A stretch of DNA of 38,338 bases from positions 1-38,338 of the forward strand of contig BLLL01000014.1 in NCBI GenBank assembly GCA_013374015.1, in the 5' to 3' direction. A program made the translations under genes and the position numbers. A model generated the notes under the pieces. That model was given only the letters and a program-made list of their open reading frames with translations. It did no database searches and was not told the origin of the DNA. The DNA is from Candidatus Desulfovibrio kirbyi (lineage in GTDB: Bacteria; Desulfobacterota; Desulfovibrionia; Desulfovibrionales; Desulfovibrionaceae). This document shows, one piece after another, positions 1 through 8,259 of the stretch (position 1 is the first letter of the stretch; each line of letters starts with the position of its first letter).

Positions 1-172
1 TGGCCAGCTTGCGGTAAACATCTTTTGGCAAACGCTTGCGCATGGCGGACAAGCCAAAAACATTGCGCCCAAAAACGGCGCACGCTTCGCCGGATTTTTC
101 CTCACAAGAGGCAGGCCGCACCGGGGATGTTGCAATTGCGTTCAGTATTGCTTTCTTGCGCGGGGAACTCAT
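1..172 (-). CDS. glnN: Glutamine synthetase type III, N-terminal part (cut by window edge)
   Basis: This is the first 57 codons of an open frame that runs off the left edge. It starts MSSPRKKAIL and reaches a stretch with FGRNVFGLSAMRKRLPKD followed by VYRKLA. That resembles the N-terminus of type III glutamine synthetases, where an F-G-x-x-V-F element precedes a basic helix and an LPK-x-VY-K motif. Type III enzymes are large dodecamers making glutamine from glutamate and ammonia with ATP. The start ATG (170-172) has an AAGGAG-like site seven bases upstream. A perfect TATAAT lies on the same strand at 189-194, close to the start codon, so any leader would be very short. The neighbour upstream is a broken ammonium transporter/PII remnant, which fits a nitrogen-assimilation locus. 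The catalytic domain is outside the window, so the family call rests on about 30 informative residues. Confidence 0.7.
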   Translation of the reverse strand, partial: MSSPRKKAILNAIATSPVRPASCEEKSGEACAVFGRNVFGLSAMRKRLPKDVYRKLA

Positions 173-255
173 ACAGCAGTCTCCTTGGATTATACTGTTT
201 GGTTAAAAAATATGCTGTTAGTTAAATTTTTTGCGCCTGCGCAGAGCGCGGCTGT

Positions 256-517
<262 letters not shown>

Positions 518-533
518 CTAAGACTGTTGCAAA

Positions 534-562
534 TTAATTTATATAACATATTGATATATAAT
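534..562 (+). promoter_or_regulatory. Possible sigma-70 promoter before the broken DUF4145 gene
   Basis: A perfect TATAAT at 557-562 sits 17 bp after a weak -35-like TTAATT (534-539). A GGAGG ribosome site at 593-597 and an ATG at 604 follow. The whole stretch is AT-rich, so a chance match is quite possible. Confidence 0.3.
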
Positions 563-603
563 TATGGAATATTGCCTCTACCGAACACATATGGAGGCGG
601 ACG

Positions 604-1112
604 ATGGAACGTGAGATGGGCATGTTAGGCTTGGCAGATTTTTTTGTAGCTCAGAACCGCAGGCGGTTAGCTTCCTTACAAATTCTGTACACAAAACAAC
701 GTACAGACCACCATTCTCTCTAGGGGAAGCTTGCCTTGTTTTCGATGTTAGCCCTCAGGCCAGTGCTGCCCTTTGCCGTAGATGTTTGCAGCATATCATT
801 AGAGAAAAAGCCGGAATATCAGAGAGAACGTTAGATCAGGGGATCACTAAATTTTTGGAGTCAAAAGTTCTGCCTACATATTTGGCAAATGATGTTGACG
901 CTGTCAGAAAGATTGGCAACATAGCCGCGCACCCGATGAAAGAATCGGTTACAGGCCAAATTCTCCCTGTGGAACCGGAGGAAGCGGAATGGCTGCTTGA
1001 TATTCTTGAGGGTCTTTTTGATTTCTATTTTGTTCTACCTGCACGTCAAGCACAAAAACTTGATGCACTTAATGCAAAACTGACGAGTGCTGGGAAAACC
1101 GATGAAAACTAA
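604..1112 (+). pseudogene. DUF4145-domain protein, truncated and frameshifted
   Basis: From about 708 to 1112 one frame reads PPFSLLGEACLVFDVSPQAS, then AALCRRCLQHIIREKAGISE, and later VRKIGNIAAHPM and EAEWLLDILEGLFDFYFVLP. This is the DUF4145 domain, known from stand-alone proteins and as a module attached to restriction enzymes; its biochemical role is unknown. The domain has no ATG in its own frame (stop at 612-614, first candidate a TTG at 786 inside the domain). A good GGAGG site and ATG at 604 open a different frame that ends at 723 after 39 codons. The simplest reading is a gene that lost part of its N-terminal half and gained a frameshift between about 680 and 720. It points toward the restriction island on the other strand and was probably part of it. 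Confidence 0.65.
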
Positions 1113-1182
1113 TATGACACCTTAATTTGTCGCGTCTAATTTAGTTTACGTAAAATAGATGTGACTTGATGTGAGCCGCCCC

Positions 1183-4167
1183 CTACACGTTTCCCCGCAA
1201 TTTTCTATAAATTTGTGTCCGTATCAGATTCATCATAAAGGCCATGAAATCAACATCGTTGAACATACGGACAAAGAAGGCATCATTTTGCTCATAACGC
1301 TTTGCAGCCATGTCCATGAAGCCTTTTTCAAATAGGAATTTAAACGTGTTCTCATCGTTGTTGAGGGCGTAATCTCTCCATTTTGTATCAGTGACAAAGT
1401 CGTTCTGCATCTGCTCCAGCACCTTGTCCATCTCGGTAAATTCTGTGCCGAAGCGTTCATTTATTTTGGCAATGATTTCAGTTAGACTGTCTTTTTTTGG
1501 CTGTTTACCACCTGCTGTGCCTGTTATCGGGAAAAAACCACTATCAGTGCCTTTCAGGGTGATAGAACCCTCAAATTCCTTTTCAAGCCTGTAGTATTCG
1601 AGGAGGATTTTATCGTCCACCTGAACATGCTCAACGTCCGGGGCTGGCAAGAATTTTTGCAGAAATTTGGCATATACGCTGTATTTGTGTAAGTCACGGT
1701 CAAACATGCGGCACACTTGGGTGATAAAGGTATAGATGCGTGAGAAGTGCCCAAGGGTTTTTCTGAAACTGTCCTTTTCCTCAAGTGTCTTGGCCTTGTA
1801 GCGGTCTACAGCAGGGAGAAGCGCCGCTGACAGTTTGCCCAGGCCATCTTTCGATTGTTTGACGGAGCCAAAAAAGATATTGCCGAAATGCTCAACCTCG
1901 TTAGTCGTATAAATCTGAAATTCGTCCAAAGTGTTTTTGAGCGTGTACACAACATTCGGGTCGGTTTCCTGTTCCAGCACAGCAGCCTCATAATACGGCT
2001 CAAAGGATTTCTGCATATCCTCGGCGCTGTTTACAAAGTCCAGAACAAAGGTGTCTGTCTTCCCCCGTGTGGTACGATTGAGCCGTGAAAGCGTCTGTAC
2101 GGCTTTAACCCCGGACAGCTTTTTGTCCACAAACATAGTATGCAGATACGGCTCATCAAAGCCGGTCTGGTATTTCTCGGCCACGATAAGCACGTTGAAA
2201 TCGTCAGTATGAAAAGACGCCGGAAGTTGCCCCTCTTTAATGGTTTTCCCGTCACTGGTTATATTCAGGTGTTCTTCGGTATATTTCATGCCAGCATCGT
2301 CCACTTCACCGGAAAAAGCGACCAGCACATCCAGATCAGTATATTTTTTATCTTTGATTTGCCTGCGAAATTCGAGCAGATACCGCACAGCATGGAGCCG
2401 TGAAGGTGTCACCACCATAGCTTTGGCCTTACCGCCAATCTGATGCAGGGTCACATTTCTGAACTGCTCCAGCATAACAGCAGATTTTTGCGCAATGTTG
2501 TGTGGGTGTAAACTTTGAAAACGGCGGATAGCCCGAACTCCAGCAGCCTCATCAATTTCAGGGTCATCTGGGATATCCTTAACGATTTTGAAGAACATAT
2601 TGTAAGTCATATAGTTTTTCAGCACGTCAAGGATAAACCCTTCTTCTATGGCCTGACGCATGGAATAGATGTGAAAAGCCCTATAGTTGCCGTCACTGCC
2701 TTTTTGCCCGAACATTTGCAGAGTCTTATCTTTCGGGGTAGCTGTAAACGCAAAAAAGGACAGATTGTGGTGTTGCCCTTGTGCCGCAAGTTCGTTCAAT
2801 AGTGTGTCCTGTCCGTCCGGTGTTTTTTCCTCGGCTTCATTTTCCTGACGGGCGTATTCGGCAAGTACAGCTTCCGTATCTGCCAGAGCCTTTTTCAGGG
2901 TCATTGCCGCCTTGCCTGTCTGTGACGAGTGGGCTTCATCTACAATAATGGCAAAATTTTTGTTGCTGTCATTCACTTCTTTGTAGATGTGAGGGAATTT
3001 CTGCAAGGTGGTGATAATGATTCCGGCTCCGCTGTTGATGGCGTCCCTTAGTTGGACAGAGTCCTTGTCTATCTTCTGCACCACGCCCTTAACGTGGTCA
3101 AACTGAAAAATCGTGTCCTGTAACTGGTTGTCCAGCACCTTACGGTCAGTTACCACAATGACGGACTGAAAAAATTTTCTGTCCTCACCGTCATGCAGGC
3201 CGGAGAGCCGATGCGCGAGCCAGGCAATGGAATTTGATTTACCGCTGCCTGCGCTGTGCTGAACAAGGTAGTTTTTACCAGCGCCGTGTTCTTTTACGTC
3301 AGCAAGCAGTTTCGTCACTACGTCAAGCTGATGGTAGCGCGGGAAAATCATTGTTTCCCGATGGGTTTTCTTATTCACCTGCAAGTGCATGTACTTGTAG
3401 ATAATTTCGAGCAGGCTGTCCTTTTTAAGCACTTGTTCCCACAAATATGCTGTCTGGTAGCTTTCATTATTTATCGGGTTACCAGCACAGCCTACGTTGC
3501 CAGCACCACCAGTACCTTGATTGAACGGCAGGAAGCTGGTTGCAGCCCCTACAAGGCGGGTTGTCATGTAGGCGTTGCATAAATCCACGGCAAAATGCAC
3601 AAGCACACGATTCTTGAAGTCAAAAATGGCATCCTTGCCTGCCCTGTCGAATTTGTACTGACCTATGGCGTTGCTGACGTTTTGGTCTGTGAACTGACAT
3701 TTAAGCTCCATTGTCACTATGGGTATGCCATTCAGGAAAAGGACAATGTCTATGCTGTTTTCGTTGGATAAGGAGTAGTGAAGCTGACGAGTGCAGTGTA
3801 AGATGTTTTTGCCATACAGGGCGATAGTAGCATCGTTCAGGGCTGTTTCCGGCTTCCAGTAAACGAAACGGAACTGTATGCCCCGATCAGAAAGACCGTT
3901 ACGCAGGACGCGCAGTAACCCTACTTGACGGGTTTCCCTACAAAAACGGTCAATAAGTGCCTTTTCGCTGTCAGTGCGGTATATTTTGAAGTATTTTGCC
4001 CATTCTTTTGGCTGTGTGGCTTGTACGAATGACAGGAATGTTATTGTATCCAAGGCAACCTTGCGGTCAAAGGCTTGAGGGTTGCCTTTCACATAACCGC
4101 CTGTCGTACATAATGAGGCTTCAATATCTTCCTCAAAGCACTTTTCTTTTACATCAAAGTCTGTCAT
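1183..4167 (-). CDS. hsdR: Type I restriction enzyme, R subunit (HsdR)
   Basis: The 994-residue product is a complete HsdR, the ATP-driven translocase and nuclease of a type I restriction complex. The N-terminal PD-(D/E)xK nuclease is visible as D140 in SIDIVLFLNG and E154-x-K156 in VTMELKCQ. The SF2 motor follows: Walker A in QHSAGSGKS (about 303-311), DEAH at 410-413, and TAT motif III at 475-477. Later motifs include VAEKYQTGFDEPYLHTM and LSRLNRTTRGK. The C-terminal helical region that docks to HsdM is present, and no internal stop or frameshift is seen. The start codon overlaps the stop of the upstream DUF6602 gene as ATGA, so the two are translationally coupled. The gene ends the hsdM-hsdS-DUF6602-hsdR operon. 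Restriction would require the HsdM2S core encoded upstream. Confidence 0.96.
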   Translation of the reverse strand: MTDFDVKEKCFEEDIEASLCTTGGYVKGNPQAFDRKVALDTITFLSFVQATQPKEWAKYFKIYRTDSEKALIDRFCRETRQVGLLRVLRNGLSDRGIQFRFVYWKPETALNDATIALYGKNILHCTRQLHYSLSNENSIDIVLFLNGIPIVTMELKCQFTDQNVSNAIGQYKFDRAGKDAIFDFKNRVLVHFAVDLCNAYMTTRLVGAATSFLPFNQGTGGAGNVGCAGNPINNESYQTAYLWEQVLKKDSLLEIIYKYMHLQVNKKTHRETMIFPRYHQLDVVTKLLADVKEHGAGKNYLVQHSAGSGKSNSIAWLAHRLSGLHDGEDRKFFQSVIVVTDRKVLDNQLQDTIFQFDHVKGVVQKIDKDSVQLRDAINSGAGIIITTLQKFPHIYKEVNDSNKNFAIIVDEAHSSQTGKAAMTLKKALADTEAVLAEYARQENEAEEKTPDGQDTLLNELAAQGQHHNLSFFAFTATPKDKTLQMFGQKGSDGNYRAFHIYSMRQAIEEGFILDVLKNYMTYNMFFKIVKDIPDDPEIDEAAGVRAIRRFQSLHPHNIAQKSAVMLEQFRNVTLHQIGGKAKAMVVTPSRLHAVRYLLEFRRQIKDKKYTDLDVLVAFSGEVDDAGMKYTEEHLNITSDGKTIKEGQLPASFHTDDFNVLIVAEKYQTGFDEPYLHTMFVDKKLSGVKAVQTLSRLNRTTRGKTDTFVLDFVNSAEDMQKSFEPYYEAAVLEQETDPNVVYTLKNTLDEFQIYTTNEVEHFGNIFFGSVKQSKDGLGKLSAALLPAVDRYKAKTLEEKDSFRKTLGHFSRIYTFITQVCRMFDRDLHKYSVYAKFLQKFLPAPDVEHVQVDDKILLEYYRLEKEFEGSITLKGTDSGFFPITGTAGGKQPKKDSLTEIIAKINERFGTEFTEMDKVLEQMQNDFVTDTKWRDYALNNDENTFKFLFEKGFMDMAAKRYEQNDAFFVRMFNDVDFMAFMMNLIRTQIYRKLRGNV

Positions 4168-4988
4168 GTCTGTTCCTTATTTGACAACTCTTCATCGTTT
4201 TTATTTTTGATTTCATTAAACAATTTACTCCAGTAATCATTATAATTAAGTGCTTTTAACCTAATTTGATTCAAACATGTATTTAGCGTAACAAACATCA
4301 TTGGGATAGTATCATCAAATGAATTTATGCCAAAAAATTTGTCAAAATCAGTTCCTTTTGGAGTTGGGTAAAATTTTGAACCAGCTTTAATTATCATATA
4401 TTTTTTCTTACTACAAAAAATGAAGTCTGGTAGTTCAGAACTATCTCTTGCAGACATTTCATCATTAAGCTTGTCCACAAGCGTAGTTAATGATAATCCA
4501 TCAAAACAAAATATCATACAAATATATGGATTTAATTTATCATTGCTTGCTGTTAAACCTTCCCCAATGTTTAAATGATATGTAGGTGAAATATCCAATA
4601 TTGTTGAGTCTTGCCTATTCAATTTTTTCAATGAAGCTATATTATCAAGACTTTTTATTAATTCATCTGTAGATAGCATGGATTTAATTTCAATCTCACC
4701 ATAAACAGATTCGCATGGGAAGAGGTTGTCTTTTCTGTTTTTAAATAACACATTTGAATAAACATTATCATATATTACAATATCAATTTGCTTGCTCGTA
4801 TTACCGTCACATGAAATTATTTGTCCAGTCCCCATGGCATAGCAATTAGGCAAAAAAGGGCGTAACAATTGAGAGATAATTTCCTCGCGGAATTCACCTT
4901 TTTCGGCGGAATGTTCAAATAATTTACTATCTTCAAATTCTGCTGATAACTTACTGCTAACATTACGCAAGGCTTGTAAGAATTTCAT
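4164..4988 (-). CDS. DUF6602-type protein inside the type I restriction operon, nuclease-like
   Basis: This 274-residue protein sits between hsdS (3 bp gap) and hsdR (4 bp overlap), with a GAGG ribosome site before its ATG. It resembles the DUF6602 family: GEFREEIISQLLRPFLP, then AMGTGQIIS, QIDIVIYD and ESVYGEIEIKS. These elements fit the order of a PD-(D/E)xK nuclease core: E35 on a helix, D69 in a hydrophobic strand, then E100-x-K102. The family has no settled function, so nuclease activity is inferred from motif order alone. No membrane segment or signal peptide is seen. Its DNA is far richer in A and T than hsdR or hsdM, which suggests separate acquisition. It could be an accessory restriction factor, a modulator of HsdR, or an unrelated defence gene trapped in the operon. 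Confidence 0.7.
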   Translation of the reverse strand: MKFLQALRNVSSKLSAEFEDSKLFEHSAEKGEFREEIISQLLRPFLPNCYAMGTGQIISCDGNTSKQIDIVIYDNVYSNVLFKNRKDNLFPCESVYGEIEIKSMLSTDELIKSLDNIASLKKLNRQDSTILDISPTYHLNIGEGLTASNDKLNPYICMIFCFDGLSLTTLVDKLNDEMSARDSSELPDFIFCSKKKYMIIKAGSKFYPTPKGTDFDKFFGINSFDDTIPMMFVTLNTCLNQIRLKALNYNDYWSKLFNEIKNKNDEELSNKEQT

Positions 4989-4991
4989 AAG

Positions 4992-6245
4992 TTATACCTC
5001 AATTTTCCCGGTCACAGATTCGTAAATGAGGCTCTTCTTGTAGGCAGTCAGCTTGTCTATCAGACTTTCCTTTTTACCGATGGCATTGTCTATTGCGGCG
5101 CATTTGGCGTCAAGAAAATCTGCGATAGACTTCTGTTCAGATAAAGGTGGAGCAACTAATGGCACATTGTTAATATTTGACTGTGATAATTTAGGTTGCG
5201 CTGAACCTGTAATGTAGTTCGTATAATCAATAATTTCCATCTGATTAGCCATGAAATAAAGGCAATTTTCAATTAGTGGCTTGAGAATGTGCGCATGATT
5301 ATTAACCCAATATTTACCAGTAGCAATGTAAATTAGTGGCAGATTTCGTAAAAGTAAGTTTGCACCATCTTCAGCAATGAGTAACGAAGTTTCATCAAAA
5401 ATATAATCGTCAATTTTATCTATTGCACCGGAAGCTCCATAATAATCATATAGCATATCTCCTACTTGAGTTCGTTGACTTGCATTAACTGGTTTTCTAA
5501 ATGAATCCAGATTTTTAAAACAGTATTTGAGGCGTTTTATATTCCAATGCACCGGGATCTTCCCAATCCACTCAACCCCGCTGTCTTTCATTGGCACATC
5601 AGAATTCAGTCCCTTAGTGACAGCTTCACTTATAACAGTCTGCTTGTAGGATTTCAGTTTTTCTATGGAGATTCTTTGAAGTTCTATGATACTTTCTATT
5701 TTGGAACATTTGGCGTCAAGAAAATCTGCAATACGTATTTGGTCATCACGACTTGGAATATAAATTTCTTGATTTAACAATCTAAAATTATTTATAGACG
5801 GAACCGTTCCCCCATTGTCATACAAAGTCATATCAATGAGTGTCCAAAGATGAAACCCAAAGGCGTTATGAACGGTGTTATCCTTCTTCACTGCGGCTTG
5901 CATATTGTTGTCTATTATGCAGTCTACTGTGTTGATTTTTCGATGATTCTTTGCTAAGGCCGCCCCAATTTTTGCCATTAAGATTGATCCTGGAGGAATA
6001 ATATTCCATCTGTTTTCTCTAGCAATCAAATGGGATACATAATTATTTCCCTTCGCAATATTTCGAACATCGCCGTTAATATCACTAACTTTCAGAAATG
6101 GTAATTCGCCAAATTCATTGCCTTGAAGTGTATCTGGAAATCCATTACCGATTATTACACGATAGATATGTTTGATCTTAGTTCTTTCCCACTCCTGCGG
6201 AATCTCCCCAATCCACTCAACCCCGCTGTCTTTCATAGCCCTCAT
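4992..6245 (-). CDS. hsdS: Type I restriction-modification specificity subunit (HsdS)
   Basis: This 417-residue protein has the two-fold layout of HsdS: two target recognition domains, each opened by MKDSGVEWIG-x-IP and each closed by a conserved coiled-coil region. The first coiled coil contains DFLDAKCSKIESI and the second DFLDAKCAAIDNA. The DNA-recognition halves (residues about 20-170 and 235-370) are AT-rich and unlike each other, as expected, since they set the two halves of the bipartite target. The start overlaps the hsdM stop as ATGA; an equally good start is the ATG three codons later, where the conserved motif begins. Two pairs of exact DNA repeats mark the conserved segments and could support domain exchange. 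The recognition sequence cannot be read from the protein. Confidence 0.95.
   Translation of the reverse strand: MRAMKDSGVEWIGEIPQEWERTKIKHIYRVIIGNGFPDTLQGNEFGELPFLKVSDINGDVRNIAKGNNYVSHLIARENRWNIIPPGSILMAKIGAALAKNHRKINTVDCIIDNNMQAAVKKDNTVHNAFGFHLWTLIDMTLYDNGGTVPSINNFRLLNQEIYIPSRDDQIRIADFLDAKCSKIESIIELQRISIEKLKSYKQTVISEAVTKGLNSDVPMKDSGVEWIGKIPVHWNIKRLKYCFKNLDSFRKPVNASQRTQVGDMLYDYYGASGAIDKIDDYIFDETSLLIAEDGANLLLRNLPLIYIATGKYWVNNHAHILKPLIENCLYFMANQMEIIDYTNYITGSAQPKLSQSNINNVPLVAPPLSEQKSIADFLDAKCAAIDNAIGKKESLIDKLTAYKKSLIYESVTGKIEV
5101..5123 (-). repeat. 23-bp direct repeat in hsdS, copy 1
   Basis: An exact 23-bp match to 5707-5729 encodes the coiled-coil start ADFLDAKC after the second recognition domain. 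Confidence 0.9.
5562..5591 (-). repeat. 30-bp direct repeat in hsdS, copy 1
   Basis: An exact 30-bp match to 6207-6236 encodes MKDSGVEWIG at the start of the second half of HsdS. DNA identity this complete, in coding sequence whose flanks differ strongly, suggests recent duplication or ongoing recombination. Confidence 0.9.
5707..5729 (-). repeat. 23-bp direct repeat in hsdS, copy 2
   Basis: This is the partner of 5101-5123 and lies at the start of the central coiled coil, after the first recognition domain. Confidence 0.9.
6207..6236 (-). repeat. 30-bp direct repeat in hsdS, copy 2
   Basis: This is the partner of 5562-5591 and lies at the 5' end of hsdS. Recombination between the two copies would remove or swap the first recognition domain. 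Confidence 0.9.
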
Positions 6246-7960
6246 TTGCCGAACACCTCGGCAAGCGCACCGTCGAGTTCTTTTTCAATCTCTAAAATTT
6301 CAGCCTTGATATCGGCAGACGGTTTCGGGGCTTCGTACTTATAAAAGTAGCGGGTGAAGGGGATTTCATAACCAACCTTGGTCTTGCCCCTGTCAATCCA
6401 GGCAGCTGGCGCAAAGGGCAGCACTTCGCGCTTAAAATATTCGTCAACATTTTCCTTGAGAGGCACATTCTCGGTATCTCTTAGCGAAGTGTCAGACTGC
6501 GGTTTTCCTTTCTTCAATATGGGGTTGCCGTGCGCATCCAGCATGGGGCGTTCAACAGTAATCTTGGAAAAGCCGAAATCCTCTGTATCAAAAATTTTAC
6601 TGATTTCATTTTCACGAAAGGCTCCATACACCCGGGTGATTTCTTCAATAGCCGACTGCGGGATGTCATTACGCTTATTGCCAAGAGCTTTGCGGCGTTT
6701 CTCGTACATGCCGTTAGCATTAATAAGTTGTACCTTACCTTTACGCAGTGATGGTTTTTTGTTGGACAGCACCCATATATAGGTTGCTATGCCAGTATTG
6801 TAAAAAATGTCGTTTGGCAGGGCTATAATGGCCTCCAGTAAGTCGTTTTCCAAAATGTATTTACGGATTTCAGAGGGGCCACTTCCAGCATCACCAGTAA
6901 AGAGCGGAGAGCCGTTGTGGATAATAGCAACTCGTGAGCCGCTGGGCTTCATCTTGGCTACAGCAGTTTGTAGAAAGAGCATTTGTCCGTCAGAAGCAGA
7001 GGGAAGTCCAGCACCAAAACGTCCTGCAAAACCAAGGCGTGCCTCTTTCTCAATAGCCATTTTTTCGTTTTTCCACTCGCGCCCAAAGGGCGGATTGGAC
7101 AAAATGTAGTCAAAGCCTTGTTTGGTAAATTGGTCATCGGACAGTGTATTGCCATCCTTGATGTAGTCAGCGTTACTACCCTTGATGAGCATATCAGCCT
7201 TACAGATTGCAAAGGTCTGGTCGTTGAGTTCCTGTCCAAAACAGAGAAGTTCAGCCCCTGCGTTTAACCTGTGCAAATAATCTTCCGCTACAGAAAGCAT
7301 ACCACCTGTACCACAGGCAGGATCATAGAGTGTCTTGGCTATATTTGCGGCGGAGAGCATGGCGTTATCATTAAGAAACAGGACATTGACCATCAACTCA
7401 ATCACTTCACGGGGAGTGTAGTGCTGTCCGGCATCTTCATTATGGGCTTCGGAAAAGCGGCGTATAATCTCCTCAAAAACGTAGCCCATTTCAAGATTGG
7501 AAATTTTATTAGGGTGAAAATCAGCCCACGGTTGTGTAAATTCCTTAAGGACAATGTACAGGATGCCCTTCTTCGCCATTGTGCCCATATGAGCATCAAA
7601 TTTGAACTTTTCAATAATATTCAGTACATTTGACGAAAACCCCGCTAGATAATCACGGAAGTTGGCTTCAATATTGTTAGGGTCATCAAGCAACTTCTCA
7701 AAGGTGAACTTGCTTGTGTTGTAAAAGGAGAATCCCGATGCCTTACGCAGCAGCACATCCTTCATGGCTACGGTTTTGACCTCTGTATCCTTGGTGCGTA
7801 CAGCGTCTCTGGTGTCAGCAAGCACACAGTCAAATCGGCGTATAACCGTAAGCGGCAATATCACCTCACCGTACTCATGGGGTTTGTATACGCCAGTCAG
7901 CTTATCGGCGATTGCCCAGATTAGATTGGCTTTTTCATTGATGTTCGCACCAAGACCCAC
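6242..7960 (-). CDS. hsdM: Type I restriction-modification DNA methyltransferase (HsdM)
   Basis: The 572-residue protein is an N6-adenine methyltransferase subunit. It has the N-terminal helical HsdM domain (LIWAIADKLTGVYKPHEYG), the S-adenosylmethionine motif DPACGTGG (213-220) and the catalytic NPPF (289-292). It partners with HsdS to methylate the target and with HsdR to restrict unmodified DNA. The start is taken as GTG at 7958-7960: the frame is open upstream only to a TAA near 7991 and holds no ATG, and family alignment places the conserved helix soon after this point. No strong ribosome site precedes it, so the exact start is uncertain. It is the first gene of the restriction operon, and its stop overlaps hsdS. 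No damage to the reading frame is seen. Confidence 0.95.
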   Translation of the reverse strand: MGLGANINEKANLIWAIADKLTGVYKPHEYGEVILPLTVIRRFDCVLADTRDAVRTKDTEVKTVAMKDVLLRKASGFSFYNTSKFTFEKLLDDPNNIEANFRDYLAGFSSNVLNIIEKFKFDAHMGTMAKKGILYIVLKEFTQPWADFHPNKISNLEMGYVFEEIIRRFSEAHNEDAGQHYTPREVIELMVNVLFLNDNAMLSAANIAKTLYDPACGTGGMLSVAEDYLHRLNAGAELLCFGQELNDQTFAICKADMLIKGSNADYIKDGNTLSDDQFTKQGFDYILSNPPFGREWKNEKMAIEKEARLGFAGRFGAGLPSASDGQMLFLQTAVAKMKPSGSRVAIIHNGSPLFTGDAGSGPSEIRKYILENDLLEAIIALPNDIFYNTGIATYIWVLSNKKPSLRKGKVQLINANGMYEKRRKALGNKRNDIPQSAIEEITRVYGAFRENEISKIFDTEDFGFSKITVERPMLDAHGNPILKKGKPQSDTSLRDTENVPLKENVDEYFKREVLPFAPAAWIDRGKTKVGYEIPFTRYFYKYEAPKPSADIKAEILEIEKELDGALAEVFGK

Positions 7961-7985
7961 TTTTGTACCCGTTGTTGTTTTTAGG

Positions 7986-8216
7986 TTATTCAGAAAATAT
8001 TATTCGCGACAATGTAGTCTGAACCGTCAAAAAAAAGATAGCGGCACAGAATAAAATCATCCAGTGCCACTTTACTAAGGAATAACCAAATAAGCGCAGT
8101 AAAATTATCATAAAAGCCTGTATGTAGTCATTTAGGCAGTGTAAGTTTACAGGATCAGCAATAATTGCGATCTCACGCGCACGCCAGTACTCATTCCACC
8201 AAACAGTTATGCCCAT
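7986..8216 (-). CDS. Small hypothetical membrane ORF upstream of hsdM (doubtful)
   Basis: A 76-codon frame starts at an ATG near 8214 and encodes one long hydrophobic stretch (about residues 33-64, including WHWMILFCAAIFFLTV). I do not recognise it. There is no convincing ribosome site, only a weak CCAAGAG. It could be a real small membrane protein, the tail of a decayed gene at the island boundary, or chance. The surrounding 7961-8259 contains nothing else I can support, although a promoter for hsdM must lie there or further upstream. Confidence 0.25.
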   Translation of the reverse strand: MGITVWWNEYWRAREIAIIADPVNLHCLNDYIQAFMIILLRLFGYSLVKWHWMILFCAAIFFLTVQTTLSRIIFSE

Positions 8217-8259
8217 TATGACGCTAACTCTTGGAGCAAATCATCCTAGAATCTCCTGA

